Below, piece after piece: positions 1 to 13,759 of a stretch of DNA of 64,000 nt. The position numbers were made by a program, and so were the translations under genes. The notes under the pieces are model-generated. The model did no database searches. It was not told where the DNA came from and worked only from the letters and a program-made list of their open reading frames with translations. Source of the stretch: Spirodela intermedia. Its lineage: Eukaryota > Streptophyta > Magnoliopsida > Alismatales > Araceae. Every line of letters starts with the position of its first letter. Within the stretch, counting starts at the first letter, position 1. The stretch lies in contig LR746269.1 of the NCBI GenBank assembly GCA_902729315.2, positions 9,212,231 to 9,276,230 on the forward strand, written 5' to 3'.

Positions 1-106
1 GAGGACAATTCAAAGACAATTAAACTTAAAGGCAATAGTGAATAAAAATAAAGGTTAAAAAATTTGAAACTGCAATGGAAAATATAGAATCCGGCTTGGG
101 AAGTAC

Positions 107-3100
107 CGGAATGGATGTTCTGATGAGTAGAAGTTTGGCTTGTTAGCTTGTGCAATCACAACATCAAAAAGCTTCCTCCATGAATCCGTATGTCCGCCAG
201 AACCCTATTCAATAGTTCGAGACTCAATAAGGAAACAGAAATAAGCAGAAAATAAGGTGTACCCCATTGCTTCCAAAAACGAAAAAAGAGACCAGTTAAA
301 TATACATCAGAGTATACTTTCAGATAAACTTTTATCTATTTAAGAGAGAAATTAATATTATTGTCCTAATGCTTGATTCACTAAATCCTCTGATCCAATC
401 TAGACAACCATTTAGACAGCATGGCACATTATATATCTAGGATCACTGCATGCGACACAACAACACTAACAAAACAGAACAAAGTTGCAGGTTTCACTTC
501 AGTAAAAAATTTCTATTTGAGTGCCAAATTTCTTCTGTTAGATACTCTTTTAGGGGAAATCTGAACGGGAGTATAAAGAGGTAAAAAAGTGGCATAGCAT
601 AAAAAATGTATGCTGTAGGCGGTTGGAAGGATAGTCATTTAGTTAGTACTCAAGAATTGATCCATGTGTGGGCTAATAAGTTCGCAGTATCAATCCGTTA
701 TACCTAGCTTTATGGGCCAACCTTTCATGGTCGTAGATTAGTGCAAAACAACGTGTGGCTAGTCAGCAAAAGACATGATGACTTGCCTCTTGAAAGATTT
801 TTGGTTCAGCTTGTAATTGCATAGACGCTTACTATGGTGTGTAAATGTTTTGGCAGAACTTGTCTTCAAATACTCGGCAATACAATTACATAAGTAAATT
901 CTATTAGGTGTGCATAGAACATATGAGTTATGCTCAGAGATCTATCAGAACATGTAGCATATCAATTAATGTATTTTTAAACAATGTAAGGCCATCTGAA
1001 TGACTAATATTTGAAGAGCACCTCCAACATGAAACGCATGCCTCCATCCACAAAATAAAAGGGAGAATTTGTCAGCATGAAGAGCTTCTTTCCCCTCTCC
1101 TTTAATGTCTCTAGAAATTCAAACATCTTATCCTGCAGTTTTTCCAAAGAAAATTTCTCAGATAAACCTGAAAGATTTATTTACTGAAGAAAAATCAACA
1201 GAACAATGAGTTTCAAATGCTTTGAAACCTTTAGAGGAAATTATGATTTGGAATGCCTTTCGTAAAATCTCAAAACCTTAAAAGAGAAAATATTTCGGAC
1301 ACCCTTTCAGAAAACAGCATCTCATCAATGGATTTTCTATCCCCATACATGTGCAGCCCCTAACGATCACTGAAGTTTCAAATGCTTTCAAAGTCGAAAA
1401 ATATTTCGTACATCATTGCACCAAACAATATCTCATCCATAGATAGTCTCTTCCTATATGCACAGCTTCTAACGGTCAATGAAATTTTCACCAAAACGGC
1501 CATTAAACTATTAGAGTTCCTGGGGATGAAGTATAGTGTATGTGACTGCACAGTCAGTATCATTTGTTTGAGATCTTCGTTTTGCAATGAGATTACAAAA
1601 GGACAACTGAAAATAGACGACATACATTTTTTACTAAATATTTCTGAGGATCAGACAGTATTGTCTTATGAAGTAAACCGCTCCTATGGACACGCCGGAT
1701 AGCATGGTTTACATCTTCATGGATGTAGCAAGGATCAAAGTCCAACTTTGCATCAACAAAGTGCTGAACTACGTCAGCAATAAGGCATGCCTACAAAATC
1801 GAACAGAAGAGGTAAGACAAGGAAATAAATCAGGTAATACATATAATTAATTGCTCAACAGATTAAGGAGATGGGATAACATTAGTGAAGAAGCCATAAA
1901 TTCAGACAACAGAGTATCTTCACATTTCTTCCGTAAATAAGTTAAAGATTTATTGAGAAATTACCAAGTCTTTCCACACACACACACACACACACAACGC
2001 AAATACACCTAAAACATATCAATCTTCATAGTCAATCGTGTTCCCCTAGAAGTCTTTCAATCGCTTGTATCCACAAATAGAGTAGATTATTCACCCCAAC
2101 TACAGCCATGGCAATGGGAGGAAATCAAACGACAACAATGATCTATAACAAAGTATTTAAGAGCAAAGAAAAAATGCGACAAACAACATGTATGTCCAAT
2201 GAAAGAAATAATACATCACATAACACAGAACACCTTGGCATGTTCTGTGTCATCAATGACAAAGAGATACACATACAAGGGCAACGAATGATAGGATGTT
2301 CTATATATTAATGAAAGATGAATTATTTGGCATAAATATGATCAATATTTTCTTTTAACAAGAATCATGATGCTTCATAGTCGATCTGGTGAATCATCTT
2401 TAACATGTGAAGCGAACAAGGATACATGAGAGGACATGTAAGCACGTTAATGTTAACACATTTTCAAGCCTTCCATATTCCGTCCCTACTGTTAATGTTG
2501 GGCTACAACTTTCACTTTAAACGTCATATTGGAGTGCAAAAGACGAGAACTTTTCTACATGAAGATACACCTTGAAGCATGCATATGCAAATATCCCATC
2601 AATTCAGTAATTTTGAGCTTGATCTTGAATTTTTGGTAACCTCATTTAGACAGTTACTCCTGAACCAGTATTGAGTTGTTTAGGATATTTTCTTATCATG
2701 GTCCAACCATGTTTTCTTCTTAAAGACGTCTGGAAAGAATAAGATAGTTTTTTATTACAACTTGCAAAAACTGTTTAAATTTATAGACATGACAGGAATT
2801 TATAGATAAAAATCAAGAACAACCTGTCCCAGAAAGAAAAAGAGCAAATACTCGGACGAATAAATTTTACAGCATCTAGTTCTTTGTGGATGTCAATGAA
2901 GATCCATATCAGTGCTCGGTAAATACTGGTTCATCCCCTGGCCGGTTTTGCTGGTGTCACATCAGAACTGATAATTCAAACTTTTCAACAAGTAAAACAT
3001 AGGTGTCATAAATAGGAACACCAAAACCATACTTAAGAAAAACTGAGCACATCGACAAAGACGTCCAAGTTAACCAGAACCACGTGCTACGAGGATAATG

Positions 3101-4685
3101 ATTAAACAATGAGGATAGACACGATATTACCTCACTAAAGCAAAAGAAATCCATGAGACCAACAAGGTCATGAGCTGACTCTCGACCAATGTGTCGTGTG
3201 CCATATGCTGCTATTATCTCATCCAAGGAGAGCTGATTAAAAGCGGAAGCAGGCATGGCGTCACAGGATATAAAAAGTGGATATGAGTCGATAGAAATAG
3301 CATGAAACTCAAAATTCATAGACACCTTCAACAAAATTCTTCTCAAAAAATATTAATGCACGAAAAAAAAACATAAAAAATAGTCACTATCAAATAACTC
3401 ACCTATGGATCTCAACCCACAAATTCAGGGATAAAAGGAGTTGATCGAACATCACATGTATGAAAGACAACATAACAAAGAAAAAAAAACTGTTTTCAAA
3501 TATAAAACTGAAAACTGAATGAACATGCCGCATAAGAAAGGTGTAACACTCGGAGACAGGAGTGGGAGCAAAGCTCCACGGTTATTTTTATGAAGTGTCA
3601 GAAATAAATGTTTAAATTGTCAGGAGATGTTAATCCAAGATGATTGAAAAACCATTTTTCAAAGACCAATTAATAACCCCTGAAAAATTAGTCATAAACT
3701 TGCCTCAACTAAAAAACAAAGTACAGACACCAAAAATAGAAGTCCACAACAAATTATTGCTAAAGTGACCAAATGATTAGGTCCACTATTTGGCCGTATC
3801 AGAGAGAATGCATAAGAGACTTTCAAAATTACCTTCCGTCGACCAAAGTAACAACCGTCAGATTCGATGGACCCAAAGAAATCCAACTTCAAAAGATTTC
3901 CCTTCAGCCTATCAAAATACAATCCCCTAATGGGAAACTTTGGGTCATACTTGAAGTCCAAACAGCTCGCTGGATACTTATGCTGAGATGACAAAAGAAC
4001 TTTCTGTAATACCGGACTATTTCACAAACGTAAGGGCAATGGCATAAAAAAAACCCAGTCTTGGGAACTCACCTCATTAACGAGGTGCTCTTTGGTAAGA
4101 TCATATATGAGGGTCTGTAAGTTTTGAGAGTAGTGGGCCAACGTGTAGTCGTAGTCGAATCCATAGACTTGTATATCTTCCAGCTTGACATTTTTATTAA
4201 CGTATATACCTAGATGGAGAACAAGAAAACACAGGTGATAGATACTTAACAGAAGGCTCGGGAATGAAAATATCTCGAGAAGCAAAATCCCGGCGAGCTC
4301 GAGCCTCTTGGAAGCAGGCGCCCACCAGCCGCCACCCGCCAGCAGGACAAGCAGAGGGAGGGTGAGGAAGCCGCCGGCTTGTGAGCTCATTACCACTAAT
4401 GACTGGAAACCCAGATAATGAACATAGATCAAGAAGCAAAAGGAGACCTCGAGGATTCATCAGGGGAATATCCTTCAGCGCCGAAGGGTTGTTGAGGAAG
4501 CTCCGCTTGGCAGTTTCAAACTCGCACCGGATCTCGTCGACTTCGTTACTACTGCCCGAACACCCGGGAACAGACGTCTGTTCGTCGGGCCTTATCTCGG
4601 AAGCCACTCTTGCCGTGAAACCCCGGCGAAACGCTCCAAACTCAGCCCCCTCTACGCATGAACGTTCAATCATACAAGACACCAT
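107..4685 (-). CDS. HAD-superfamily 5'-nucleotidase (cN-II/NT5DC-like), 3' end outside the window
   Basis: The family is the HAD-type cytosolic IMP/GMP 5'-nucleotidases (5_nucleotid domain), which dephosphorylate nucleoside monophosphates; several plant members have no proven substrate. Exons read on the minus strand are 4448-4685, 4073-4209, 3833-3982, 3131-3232, 1626-1790, 1022-1167 and 107-204, and the gene continues past base 1. Exon 2 carries HAD motif [14 protein letters not shown], with D98 and D100 as expected nucleophile and acid/base. Later exons give [39 protein letters not shown], motif [20 protein letters not shown] and [20 protein letters not shown]. The start is the first ATG after an in-frame TGA immediately upstream. 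Phases agree throughout except between the 1626-1790 and 1022-1167 exons, where one base is missing, so a micro-exon or another splice site probably lies in that intron. The family assignment is firm; the 5' end and that junction are not. Confidence 0.88.
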
Positions 4686-5200
4686 TCAAGAAAAGATAGG
4701 AGACAGAGCGCAGCGACTGGAACCGCAAGTAGATGAACTAATTATGATACCACAGTCTTTCTAAAGACAATGAGAAGAGAAGGATGAGAGAGCCAACCAA
4801 CCTCCTCCATGCCCGCCGTGGAACAAACCACACGAGACAGGCTTCCTCTGACGGAAATAAAAGGAAAAAAAAAACGTCAACCCAAAAAGCAAACGGGAAG
4901 AACGACATTGAATCCTTGAGGTGATCGAAATGGCGATTACCAGAATTCCAGAGGAGGACGAGAGCAGGAGCCTTCTGACGGAGGCCATGAGGAAGAAGCT
5001 CGAGGCCCTCGGTAGCAGCTGCTGCTGGCCACCTGTCGGCGGGCTGAGCAGAGGAGTGAGGAGGAACCCCCCGCAGAAAGGGGTGGAATCTGATTGGAAA
5101 ACCGGCGGGCAGACAGAAACCGACGGCCGAATCACAGAGCAACTGAAAATGAGAAATAAAATAAACAATAATGTCCTGAATAATCATAATATTTAATTAG
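4686..5200. other. upstream region of the nucleotidase gene
   Basis: This stretch lies directly upstream of the nucleotidase start and probably holds its 5' UTR and promoter. Short open frames exist on both strands (for example plus 4930-5196), but none resembles a known protein or has convincing splice sites. Confidence 0.4.
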
Positions 5201-5204
5201 GATC

Positions 5205-5895
5205 CCCGTCTTACTCATCCGACGGCTGTGATCAGATCTCTAATCTGCGATACTGAGCTGACATTTTTACACGTAAATCCTTAGCTTTCAAAAGTTTAGT
5301 TAATTGCGCCTTCCACTTGTCCTAATATTGGAAATTAATTATCGGACGGCTGTGATCAGATCTCGAAGACATTTTTACACATACACCCTCAGACTTGAAC
5401 AGTTTATTTAAATCGGCCCTCCATTTGGACTAATATTGGAGATTAATCATCGGACCGGTGCGATCATATCTCGAATTTCCGATACAAGGCTGACATTTTT
5501 ACACATACACCCTCAGACTTGAACAGTTTATTTAAATAGGGCCTCCATTTGGACTAATATTCGCGATTAATCATCGGACGGGTGCGATCATATCTCGAAT
5601 TTTCGATACTTGGCGGACATTTTTACACATACCCCCTCCATTTGTGCTAATATTAGAAGTCAATCATCGGACGGCTGTGATTATATCGAATTTCCGATGC
5701 TAGGCTGAATTTTTTACACATAGACCCTCAGCCTTTAACAGCTCAGTTAACTAGACCCTCTATATTTATTAATATTGGAAATTAATCATCGGTAGGCTGT
5801 GATTCTATCTCGAATTTCCGATACTAGGCTACCATTTTCGCATGTAAAACCCTCAGCCTTGAACAGTTGGTTAAATACGCCCTTCATTTGTAATA
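5205..5895. repeat. minisatellite/satellite block, about six units of 95-125 bp
   Basis: About six diverged copies of one unit follow head to tail. Each begins near ATCGGACGGCTGTGATCAGA (about 5217, 5341, 5450, 5572, 5665 and 5788). Each continues with TCTCGAATTTCCGATAC, then TTTTTACACATACACCCTCA, then CTTGAACAGTT, and ends near ACTAATATTGGAGATTAATC. Spacing runs from about 93 to 124 bp because some units carry internal deletions. No open frame follows the repeat. It lies between the divergent nucleotidase and RAD23 genes. Confidence 0.85.
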
Positions 5896-7741
5896 ATATA
5901 TGAAAAGCCCCTCTCTCTCTCTCTCTCTCTCTCTTTCGCTCATCCGCGCAGCAACTGTGAGACAATGGCGATCGAGCACGGTCTCTCCACGCCTGCTCCA
6001 TCGGTATCTGTTGCTTCAGAAACGCTCTACTGCGATTTCTCTCTCTAACGAGGAGGGCAGATGCACAATTATACTTCTTTGGAACGCTTTTTTGCGAGAG
6101 ACAGAGAGGTTTTGAAATGATGGGGAAAGAAGACGACAAGCTTCTGAGATCTCCGTCGCAGGGCCTGCGCGACGCGACTATATCTGCGTGTGCCAGTCGC
6201 GACTGTGCTACCGATGGGACTGCCGCCGCTCTCCCCCTCCGGCGGCGCCGAGGCCACGCCGGCGGCGCCGCCTCTTCGCCGCCACGTTGTCGCCGAAGAA
6301 CGGAGAAGATGAGTAAGAAGAAGTAGAGAGAGAGAGAGAGAGAGAGGGAATCAGGATGGCCGTGGTTTTCAGCCGCCGAAGGGAGGAGGATGAAGGCGGT
6401 ACATTAGAGCGAGAAATCGGGGAAACTCCGAGAATGAAAAAAATTGGAAGAGAGAGGGAACAGATAGGATTGATTGAGCCATGCGCGCCAATATCACCGA
6501 CGCCGTCGTCGCCACAGATCGTCTTCTCATGGCGAGCGGGATCCGGCGGTGAAGAGGCGGAGGGGAGGGCGGAGCGTCGCTCGGCGGCGGACGGCGGCGG
6601 CGGCGTCCACGGCCATGAACCTGTTCTCTTCCCGCAGAGAATGGAGGAAGAAGATGGAGGGGCTACTTCACTTCACTTCACGGAGGAAGAAGATGGAGGC
6701 AGCGGCGCCGCCCTGTGGCTCGCGGTGGTCCTCTTCTTATTCTCCTTCTTCCCCTTGGCGCTGCGTCTTCGCTCGCCGGCGTGGCCTCCTGAGGAAACCG
6801 TCCTCGCCGCCATCTGAAAAACAGAATAAACACAGAGAAACGAGGAACTTCTTTTCGGCGAGTTTTCCTAGTAAATGAGATTTCATCGTGTTTTCTCATG
6901 CACCCCCGAAATGGAATTAATTTATTTTTACTTCATTTTCGCGACAAATTTATAAAAGTATCCCGCATAAATATTTATGTGCCAATCCTCAGAAAATAGT
7001 TTCCTTTGATTAGTAGGCCTCCCTAATCCTGATAAGAAAAGTGTCTTCCTCGAGTTTTCCACTGCACCCCAAAGAATGCAAGCAATTTGTCTCTACTTCA
7101 TTTACTTTGAAAATTGTAAAAGTGTCCCTAATACAAATGTAAAAATATCACTAAATCATATAAATGGGATTTTTATCTTCTTTTTTAAAATCCCTGATCA
7201 TGCTAAACTGATTATATTATTGATTTTTTTTATATTTTTAAAAATAAAATAAATTCATTTATTGGTAAATAAATGGAGGATTTTATTTTGAGGATCATAT
7301 TTATTTTTTAATTAAATAAGCTACGACGAGAAAAAGGTAAGATGAAAAAAGTTCTCACATAGTGGTAACAAAAATTAAATATGTTTAATTTTTTAATTAC
7401 AGAAAAAAAATCATATTTATTTCCCCTTTTCTTTTCTCATAAATCGGTGGGAGTAAATCGGAAGCTCGGCGATTCTGGTTGACCGCAACCGGTTCCACCG
7501 ATCGGAATCGTCGCCGAGTCGGCGGCTACCCCGGTGGGCGGACCAGCTGTTAGATAGTCAGACCAGCACGTGTACTTGAACTAGAGCAGGTACAGAGGAG
7601 GCTCGTTCGCCTCCCTCCCGCCCGAACCCAGTGACGGCGAGAAGATCGCTGAGTCTAGGGTTTCGCTTTCTTCCGCAGGAAGAAAGGTAGATTCTGCCTC
7701 CGGGGGCGCGTTTTGGTCGTTTCTTCCTCACCGCCATCGCG
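5896..7741. other. intergenic region and RAD23 upstream sequence
   Basis: From 5909 there is a (TC)n run and at about 6327 a (GA)n run. Between 5940 and 6870 the DNA is GC-rich with CCG-type triplets and a short internal duplication of GGAGGAAGAAGATGGAG near 6645 and 6682. From about 6900 to 7450 it is AT-rich with nothing recognisable. From 7450 it becomes GC-rich again and leads into the RAD23 5' UTR. No supported gene. Confidence 0.5.
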
Positions 7742-10700
7742 ATGAAGTTGTCCGTGAAGACGTTGAAGGGGAGCCGCTTCGAAGTCCTGGTCCAGCCGGG
7801 CGATACGGTGAGGAAGTCGCTTGGAAAGTTTTTCGGTGCCCTTTCTGGTGCATCATTGTATTCTTTCCGTGTCTACACTGCGTTTTTATTCTGTTTTTGG
7901 TGTGATACCTGTCTGTGGCCAACAATAGTTGAAGGACGATGGGTTCTACAATGTGTGTGTGGTCGTGGATGTCAAATCCGTCTGCACGAGTTCTGTCAGG
8001 AGACAGCTGAATAGTTTACTCGGGCTTCGTAAGTAATGACGGTGAAGGAGACATGAAATGCAGGAACGGTTGCGGGAATCAACCGGCTTTCAGTTGTCGC
8101 TGGTTTTCATCGAGGGTGACATTTTGAATCCTTTTTCTTAATTTAAATAAATGGTTATCGGTATTCTAGAGGCCGCCTTGGGATCTGTTTTTTGTGATGA
8201 TGTGGTTCCAGTGGATTGAAACTATGGATCGATTAGAATACGGGGTGGAACATCGTAAGGATGCCGTATAATACTTGATATTGTCACGGCAAAGGCAACA
8301 GACAAGGTACGATAAAGTATGGATGAAATAACTTGTGTTATTGGTACCAGAAGATTTTGAGTCCTTTTTTCTTCAACTGAGTGACCGGACTACAATATTT
8401 CAGATGGTATCCGTCATATTTTATTTCGGAAAGACGTGGTTCCGGTGGATTGAAATTAAGAGTTTATCAGAGTGCTGGAGATGGAAGGTGTGAAGGGTTT
8501 TGCCGGGCAGCTATGGTTATGAATTAATCAGTGAATAAGCTGTCTTTTCACAGCTTTGGAGCTGAAAATCATAATTCTTATTTGGTTTCATTTTTTCCAT
8601 TACGGGTCTTCCAGTTCCTGAAAATCATAATCTGGAAATCACGATTCTCCCTTGTTTCCGTCATTTCCTTGATTCGCTTTATTGTAGGCTCTTTCTCCGG
8701 ATCAAAGAAGACACCATTCATCACTCTCAGTTCTGTCTGTGGCTATCCCTAATTATTTCGGCCATTGTGTTTCCCTTAACGTGCTTTTATTTGGACGCTG
8801 ACACAAGTTCTCAGGAATGCTTGAAATGTCTCTCACTCTACAAAATTGATTTAGCACAAAAATATTTTATTCACACAGTCCAAATGTAATAGCACTACTT
8901 TTGAAAAACAATTGTGACAATTTGACGCTTAGAAAAATCAGGTCATCTCCGCTCTCATAAAAAGGATGTGGTATACTATATGCATGTCGTGCAAGAAAAA
9001 ATAATATGTTTGAGAACCATTTGCAGTAGATGTACTGATGATATATCTATTAAAGTGTGGCTCTCTCAAACATGCACTGCTGCATCCAGACTGTTGAATG
9101 TGTTTTATAACATGTCAAAAACAATTGTGGCTGACGTGTCAATAGTGGTTGGAAGTAGAATTTTTTTGAGAAATATTCGTTTTCTAAAGACAGTAGAAGG
9201 CCGTTTTCTAATTAGTTCGGTCTTCTGAAATTGTGGCCTTCTCTCAGGTTAGTGAGAACTTTAGCCCAGTTTTGTATTGATTTATTGAAAAAATTCACTT
9301 TATCCAGGTAGTTCGATTTAAAATTTTCAGTTACGAGTCATAATTTTTTTCATGATATTTTGTGATTGCTCATCATACATATTCGTTATCTTATTTCTTT
9401 GGTTCGTTTTCACTAATAACCTTGATGACTTAACCTGCTCTCTTTAGGTCATGGCTGTGAAGAAGAATATTGAAGAGGTGCAAGGGAAGGACAGCTACCC
9501 GTGGGGTCAACAATTACTAATCTATAATGGAAGAGTCTTGAAAGATGAAAGTACCTTGGAAGAGAACAGCATCAAAGAGGATAGCTTTCTTGTTGTTATG
9601 CTCAGCAAGGTACTCAACCCAACACCCCACAACACCACTCCCCCCCTTCAAACCCCCAATCCAACAAGGAAAGTAGACGTAGAAAATGGATGAGGACTTG
9701 TCACCATTAGTGTGGTGATGCTGGTTACCATCACCACTGGTTAGGGTGGTTTTCTTAATTCAGTTGCGAACACATGCCCCAGCTGCTATTCCATCCTGTG
9801 TATGGAAGAGAAAGAGGGGCTTATTTCATTATTATCCGACATTTTTATGCAGCATTTCAATCCTTGTTTTCACAAGATCGAGGAAAACGCCAAGCACGTT
9901 GTCCTTTTCTGTGGTCTGTTTTATGTTGCCCTGAGCATAATATTTTCCTTTTCACCCTTGCAACCAATGATCAGTATGAATCGTTGGCTATACCTCGTTT
10001 CCCATGTATACATTGTAAATCTTACTGTGTTAGTTTTCTTCAGAGCAAAGTCTCAGGTACATCGGGAGCAACACCTGCGCAGGTACTTTGTGTTTGCTTA
10101 TCTGATTAAAATTTTATGTTAGTTGCTGTTAACTACGCACATGGAGCTAACCGAGCGTTTTGACTGAACAGACTTCTACTCCTGCGCCAGCCGCTCAGAC
10201 TTCCACTCCTGTGCCAGCCGCTCCTCCATCTTCAACTGAAGCTCCATCTCAACCCTTGTAAATCGCTGTTATATGTTAACTTTTGATCCATCAGTCTGGA
10301 AATTCTAAGTTGTCTAAGAATTACTTCTTAACTGTTTCTATTAGGGCTGCATCAAGCTCATTGCCTGCTGAGACAGAGCCCACGGAGTATGTATTTATCT
10401 TTGATAATTCCGTCACTGTTCAGAGCATATCCTTATTCCCACTATTTCACAGTCACTGTCTATGATTGGTTTGAAAATGTCTTCCATTTTTCCGAATTGT
10501 TGTTTAGTGTTGGGGTCTGCAACATCCTCATTATATGTCATTCGGAGCCAGTGAAAGTAGTGTTTTCGAGTGACTGCTCTCCTTGACCTCATTTTTTTCA
10601 ATGTCATTGATACCTTTACATGTCGGGAGTCTTATGAGACTAGTAAGTTGTAGTAAACTGTATTCTTGATTGTAGATTAGCCTCAGAGTACCAATTGTCT

Positions 10701-13297
10701 AAAGTGTTCTTGGATTTCGTGAGGGAGTATTGATGTGGAAAAAAGGAGGGAAAAACATTCTTTCACACTGATTTAAGTCGCAACCCCATTATTTTTTAGT
10801 CCTGAGACCATTGAGATGCAGAAGCGAAAAAGATTTGAGAAAAGGACAATTTGCTGCCTTTATTATGTGAAAACTTTTATACTAGAAAAGAAGATTTAGT
10901 CGCATTCTGTACCCCTTCAACCTAATGGTATTTTACTTGTCCAGATGGACGTACCAGCCTCGTGTGTTGTCATTCATAGTTTCTAACACATCTAATCCTC
11001 AGGTTGTGGAAATCACGTGTCTGTGTGCCATAGATGGCTTGATATTTGCCGTCTACTTCCGAGGTTTCGTGTACATTTCTATTCGGAGTACCTGTTGTGG
11101 GTCAGATAACTGACATAACTTGAGTTTGCTGCCCGAATTTCGCCATGGCCCTGTTTTCCGAGTACTTTGGAGGCTCGAGAACATTGACCTTGTACTGTTG
11201 CTGTTATCATTTTCTTGCTTTACACTTACATCTAAATGGTCCTCCGTCATCTTTGTTTTGGCTTAGAATTATTGGACTTGAAGTTCAGTTTGTGGACCTG
11301 CCATTTACTATGAATATCAAGGATGATTTCTTGTGTATCAAGGATATTAGCTAACCCATCGATATATATCTGCAGGGTGTCCGCTAATACCTATGATCAG
11401 GCAGTATCCAATCTAGTCTCTGGCGATAATCACGAGCAAGTGGTTCAGCAGTTGATGGATATGGGCGGTGGAAACTGGGACAAAGATAAAGTGCTTCGCG
11501 CACTCCGGGCAGCTTATAATAATCCAGAGCGTGCTGTGGAGTATTTATATTCAGTAGGCGTCTCTTTCTCTCGGCATGCAATGATGTGAATCCAGTTATG
11601 ACTATATATGGTTTAATTAATGATCAATGATATCTGATGTATACCGTAGGGAATTCCTGCATCCGCTGAAGTTGCTGTTCCAGTCGATCATCTTGCTTCT
11701 GATCAGGCGGTTGCCACTGAAGCAGCAGGAGGTCAAGTGCCTTTGACCGGTTTGCCCAATTCTTCTCCATTGAATATGTTCCCCCAGGTAACATGCTGCT
11801 TCCTATTGTATCCAACATGTATAAAATTATCTGTCATTTCTGTCACATTAAGTGCCATGTTTTCGATTCATGATGAACAGGGGACTCCCGCTCTTTCTGC
11901 TGGAATTAGCAGTGGAACACTCGATTTTCTTAGGAACAACGAACAGGTTTTGTGACTATTCCAATGACAGCCTTGTAAAGTATATATGCATATATATGCA
12001 TTTGATTTCGCATATTTGGCTGCTATCTGCGCAACTCTGCCTTTGAATTCTCAAACCTAACTCTTCTCCGGATATGAACTCAGATTCTGCTACTAAATAG
12101 AGCCCAGAGGATAAAATGAAAATATATTCTTATTATGAATTACACTTGCGATCGTTGATCTTCTACCCAGACAAACTCGTCAAAAATTCAACAAAAAATA
12201 ATGATTGGAGATTGACTTCAGAGAATCTATTCACTCTGATGATTGGTGTCGTTTCATATAAATTAGTTTTGAAAAATAAATTTGTTCTTCTCGATTTGCT
12301 TTCCTGATCTGGATGCATGATGAGTACCTATTTTTGTCCATACCTATTCATATAATTTTATTTTATTTTTACACTGTCTAGTTCCAAATATTGCGTTCAA
12401 TGGTCCAAGCAAATCCCCAGATCTTACAGGTACTTTTGAGATTCTTCGGGTGTTCTTTGATTGATCGTTACTAGCATTCTAACTGTTCTTCCTATTGCAG
12501 CCGATGCTTCAGGAGTTGAGCAAGCAGAATCCCGAGCTTCTGAGATTAATTCAGGAGCATAACGCTGAGTTCCTACAGCTGATAAATGAGCCGCCGGAGG
12601 AAGGAGATGAAGTGTGAGTGCCAAAACTTGTGCTCCCCTCGATTCTGGTTTTAGTTCACCGCTCACGCCAAGTACCATCTCAAGACCTGCATTCTTTCTT
12701 ACCCCTTATAGTCATCTCCTTGGTCAACGCAAAAATGTAAGAAAACATGGAAATGTCGTGGTCAACTGTTACCCATTTTGGATTCCTTGCAGCCGAGCTC
12801 AGCCAACCCAGTGGTTTTCATTCCGCCATCTGCGTTTTCTCCCCCTTTTTCCCTAATGGTTGACTTTGGGGAGGTTTTTGGGCTCCATCAACCATAAAGT
12901 CAATCTATACTTTCATCTTAATTGTTAGATCCATGTGTATTTCCGGACTTGGAAGTCAACCATGTTTGTGCCCAGACGATCTGATGTTCTATCATCAAAT
13001 TTTTTTTTCCGTTGTAGGGATATGTTTGACGAACAGCCCGATCAGGAAACCATCAGCGTCACTCCCGCCGAGCAGGAAGCCATCGAGCGCGTGGGCCCTA
13101 TTCCATCTGTTCTCAATCATCTCCCAGCCTAGCCTTTGAATTCTGCTGTCGCCTGACCGAGCTGTTCTTCCGCTGAAATTCAGATTGAGGCGATGGGATT
13201 TGACCGGGCCCGCGTCATCGAGGCATTCTTCGCCTGCGACAGGAACGAGGAGTTGGCCGCCAATTATTTGCTGGAGCACGCCGGTGACGACGACTAA
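7742..13297 (+). CDS. RAD23: ubiquitin receptor RAD23
   Basis: RAD23 shuttles polyubiquitinated proteins to the proteasome and stabilises the XPC-type damage sensor in nucleotide excision repair. The twelve exons are 7742-7807, 9448-9609, 10044-10082, 10172-10257, 10345-10386, 11376-11553, 11650-11787, 11881-11946, 12382-12429, 12501-12613, 13018-13090 and 13184-13297. All phases agree and give 374 residues, usual for plants. The order is a ubiquitin-like domain (about 1-76, [15 protein letters not shown] to [11 protein letters not shown]), a Pro/Ala/Ser/Thr linker, UBA1 (about 135-180, [20 protein letters not shown]), the STI1/XPC-binding region (about 242-300, [20 protein letters not shown]) and a C-terminal UBA2 (about 338-374, [19 protein letters not shown]) ending GDDD. 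Introns 1 (1.6 kb) and 5 (1 kb) are the longest. Which Arabidopsis paralogue (RAD23A-D) it matches cannot be told. Confidence 0.96.
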
Positions 13298-13759
13298 TTA
13301 ATGTATGTTCTTCGGCCCCATCATCTTCGTTCTTTTCTCACTTTATTTTTCGCATATATAATACGATGAAAAAAATATATATTTCTGCATTTCTCTTTTC
13401 TTATTCAGGTTTCTTGCTACACGGCGATTCATCACCAGACTAATACTTTCAATCCTGTTTCTAAAGTCAACGAGGATATATATTTTTATTTTGCTAGATG
13501 TTCTTGGCACAAATCAATTTCAAAAAAAAAAATCCCTATTTATTCTGTATTTCTGGTTTATTTTTCCGATTTCTTGCGGTGATTGATCACCATTATAAAA
13601 TTTAAAAAATCATATTCATAAATTTTAAAAATACTCTTTTTTTAAAAAAAATAAATCTTAATACCCTCACCTCTTTTTCTTTTTCTTTTTCTTTTTCCTC
13701 TGATCATCATCTAGTGGAGCCTGCGATCAGTAGGAACCCGCGTTTCGTGACTAAGAGAG

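Noticed and set aside
4921-5196. Plus-strand frame starting MIEMAITRIPEEDESRSLL
   Set aside because: No family resemblance, no splice partners, and it overlaps the probable leader of the nucleotidase.
6356-6878. Two overlapping GC-rich plus-strand frames
   Set aside because: Arg/Glu/Gly-rich composition from GGAGGA and CGG triplets; both frames open at once, no known domain.
9746-10122. Overlapping frames between RAD23 exons 2 and 3
   Set aside because: They lie in a RAD23 intron and reach the splice site out of frame; only the short exon 10044-10082 is real.
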